Assembly (NCBI GenBank): GCA_934254825.1
Contig: CAKQMB010000030.1
Location: forward strand, 1 to 6,724
DNA length: 6,724 bases
Direction of reading: 5' to 3'
From: an uncultured Clostridia bacterium
GTDB lineage: Bacteria; Bacillota; Clostridia; Christensenellales; Borkfalkiaceae
The notes beneath the pieces are model-generated. The model was not told the DNA's origin, made no database searches, and saw only the letters and a list, made by a program, of their open reading frames with translations. The stretch's first letter is position 1; every line of letters starts with the position of its first letter. Both the position numbers and the translations under genes were made by a program. This document shows positions 6,215 to 6,724 of this stretch, piece by piece.

Positions 6215-6724
6215 TCACTCCGCAAACTTTTCGAAAGCGTTAAGTCCTTCCGCGATCGCGCCCGAATAAATTTCGTTGGCTTCCGCAACGAATCTGACGT
6301 CTAATTGCGAATAAGTCGGGCTTTTAGAAAACATTTCGTTAAGTTTATCGCCGATAAGCTTATCAAGCCGGACTATCTCTCCGCCGAAAAGAATATGCGA
6401 AATGTCCAGAAGCTCGGTCAAACTCCATAAAAGTCTGCCTAAAATCGCGACCGAAGAGTTAAGAACGTCAACCGCCGTTTTGTCTCCTCTGAGACATTTT
6501 GCGATAAATTCTTCTTTTTCCGCCGAGTAAGACGAATACTCTTTACCCGAAACCTCGCAATACTTTTCCGTAATGCTTTTAAGAGACAGTACGGTTGAAA
6601 ATATTTTACTTTTGTCGTTAGGGAAAAAGTCTGTCGCGTCGATCGGGTTCATACCGAAAAATCCGAACTCGCCCGCCATTCCGCGCTCGCCGGAAAAAAT
6701 CTTCCTGTCCAGAGCAATGCCGCC
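6215..6724 (-). CDS. ROK-family protein (repressor or sugar kinase), N-terminus beyond window
   Basis: The reading frame enters at the right edge and ends with TGA at 6217-6215, leaving 169 C-terminal residues. Numbering from the edge, residues 1-22 fit the ROK signature: GGIALDRKIFSGERGMAGEF, glycine-rich and ending in GEFG. SHILFGGEI (109-117) matches the late ROK strand ending in GGE/GGG. ROK proteins are sugar kinases or sugar-sensing repressors with an N-terminal winged helix; the part that would decide (helix-turn-helix, or the catalytic Asp region) is outside the window. The usual ROK zinc site is not visible. The GEIGH histidine is Phe22 here, and there is no CxCGxxGC, only isolated Cys56 and Cys77. 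Adjacency to a promoter with XylR-like half-sites favours the repressor role (inference). The ATG at 6679 is internal to the signature and is not the true start. Confidence 0.85.
   Translation of the reverse strand, partial: GGIALDRKIFSGERGMAGEFGFFGMNPIDATDFFPNDKSKIFSTVLSLKSITEKYCEVSGKEYSSYSAEKEEFIAKCLRGDKTAVDVLNSSVAILGRLLWSLTELLDISHILFGGEIVRLDKLIGDKLNEMFSKSPTYSQLDVRFVAEANEIYSGAIAEGLNAFEKFAE

Noticed and set aside
5923..6304. Small plus-strand frames across the promoter gap (81 and 70 codons)
   Set aside because: They are antisense to the binding-protein signal peptide, the promoter and the ROK C-terminus. Their hydrophobic look comes from reading the A/T-rich gap and the signal-peptide region backwards, and no ribosome binding site is evident.
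6215..6679. Taking the ATG at 6679 as a full-length 154-residue protein start
   Set aside because: The frame stays open to the window edge, and the upstream residues complete the ROK signature, so the gene is simply cut by the edge.
1..6724. CRISPR array, tRNA, rRNA, insertion sequence or phage genes
   Set aside because: No regularly spaced direct repeats, no tRNA-like cloverleaf, no transposase-like or phage-like protein and no terminal inverted repeats with target duplications were seen. The window is nearly fully coding on one strand.

Overview
The window reads as part of one carbohydrate-uptake and carbohydrate-handling operon. All genes are on the minus strand, so gene order runs from high to low coordinates. 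The organism is probably a Gram-positive bacterium, most likely an uncultured clostridial-type Firmicute. The evidence is two lipoprotein signal peptides with Gly/Ser-rich linkers, a strong AGGAGG ribosome binding site, a consensus vegetative promoter, an A/T-rich regulatory gap and a solute-binding protein plus MalF-type permease with no ATPase gene in view. Taxonomy is an inference and no genus can be named.

Layout from right to left. (1) 6724-6215: C-terminal 169 residues of a ROK-family protein (sugar-responsive repressor or sugar kinase), cut by the window edge, followed by a weak A/T-rich terminator-like hairpin (6210-6185). (2) 6214-6018: a regulatory gap with an exact TTGACA / TGnTATAAT promoter, two inverted copies of a 19-bp operator-like element, a second interlocked 9-bp inverted repeat, and a leader of about 106 nt ending in AGGAGG. 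(3) 6017-4602: lipoprotein sugar-binding protein of an ABC importer. (4) 4554-3133: lipoprotein resembling a clan GH-A type TIM-barrel glycosidase with a C-terminal beta-sandwich. (5) 3128-2139: six-helix MalF/UgpA-type permease. (6) 2129-1: at least 709 residues of a secreted, probably multi-domain beta-sandwich (lectin/LamG-like) protein that is still open at the left edge.

Gaps inside the run are 47, 4 and 9 nt. The last two ribosome binding sites lie in or against the previous gene's 3' end, so the four genes look like one transcript. A plausible model (inference) is that the large secreted protein binds a glycan outside the cell, the lipoprotein glycosidase-like protein acts on it at the membrane, and the binding protein and permease import the product, with expression controlled by the adjacent ROK protein. 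The partner MalG-type permease and the ATPase are not in this window. The order is unusual because the glycosidase-like gene separates the binding protein from its permease, and a large secreted protein occupies the place where the second permease would normally be.
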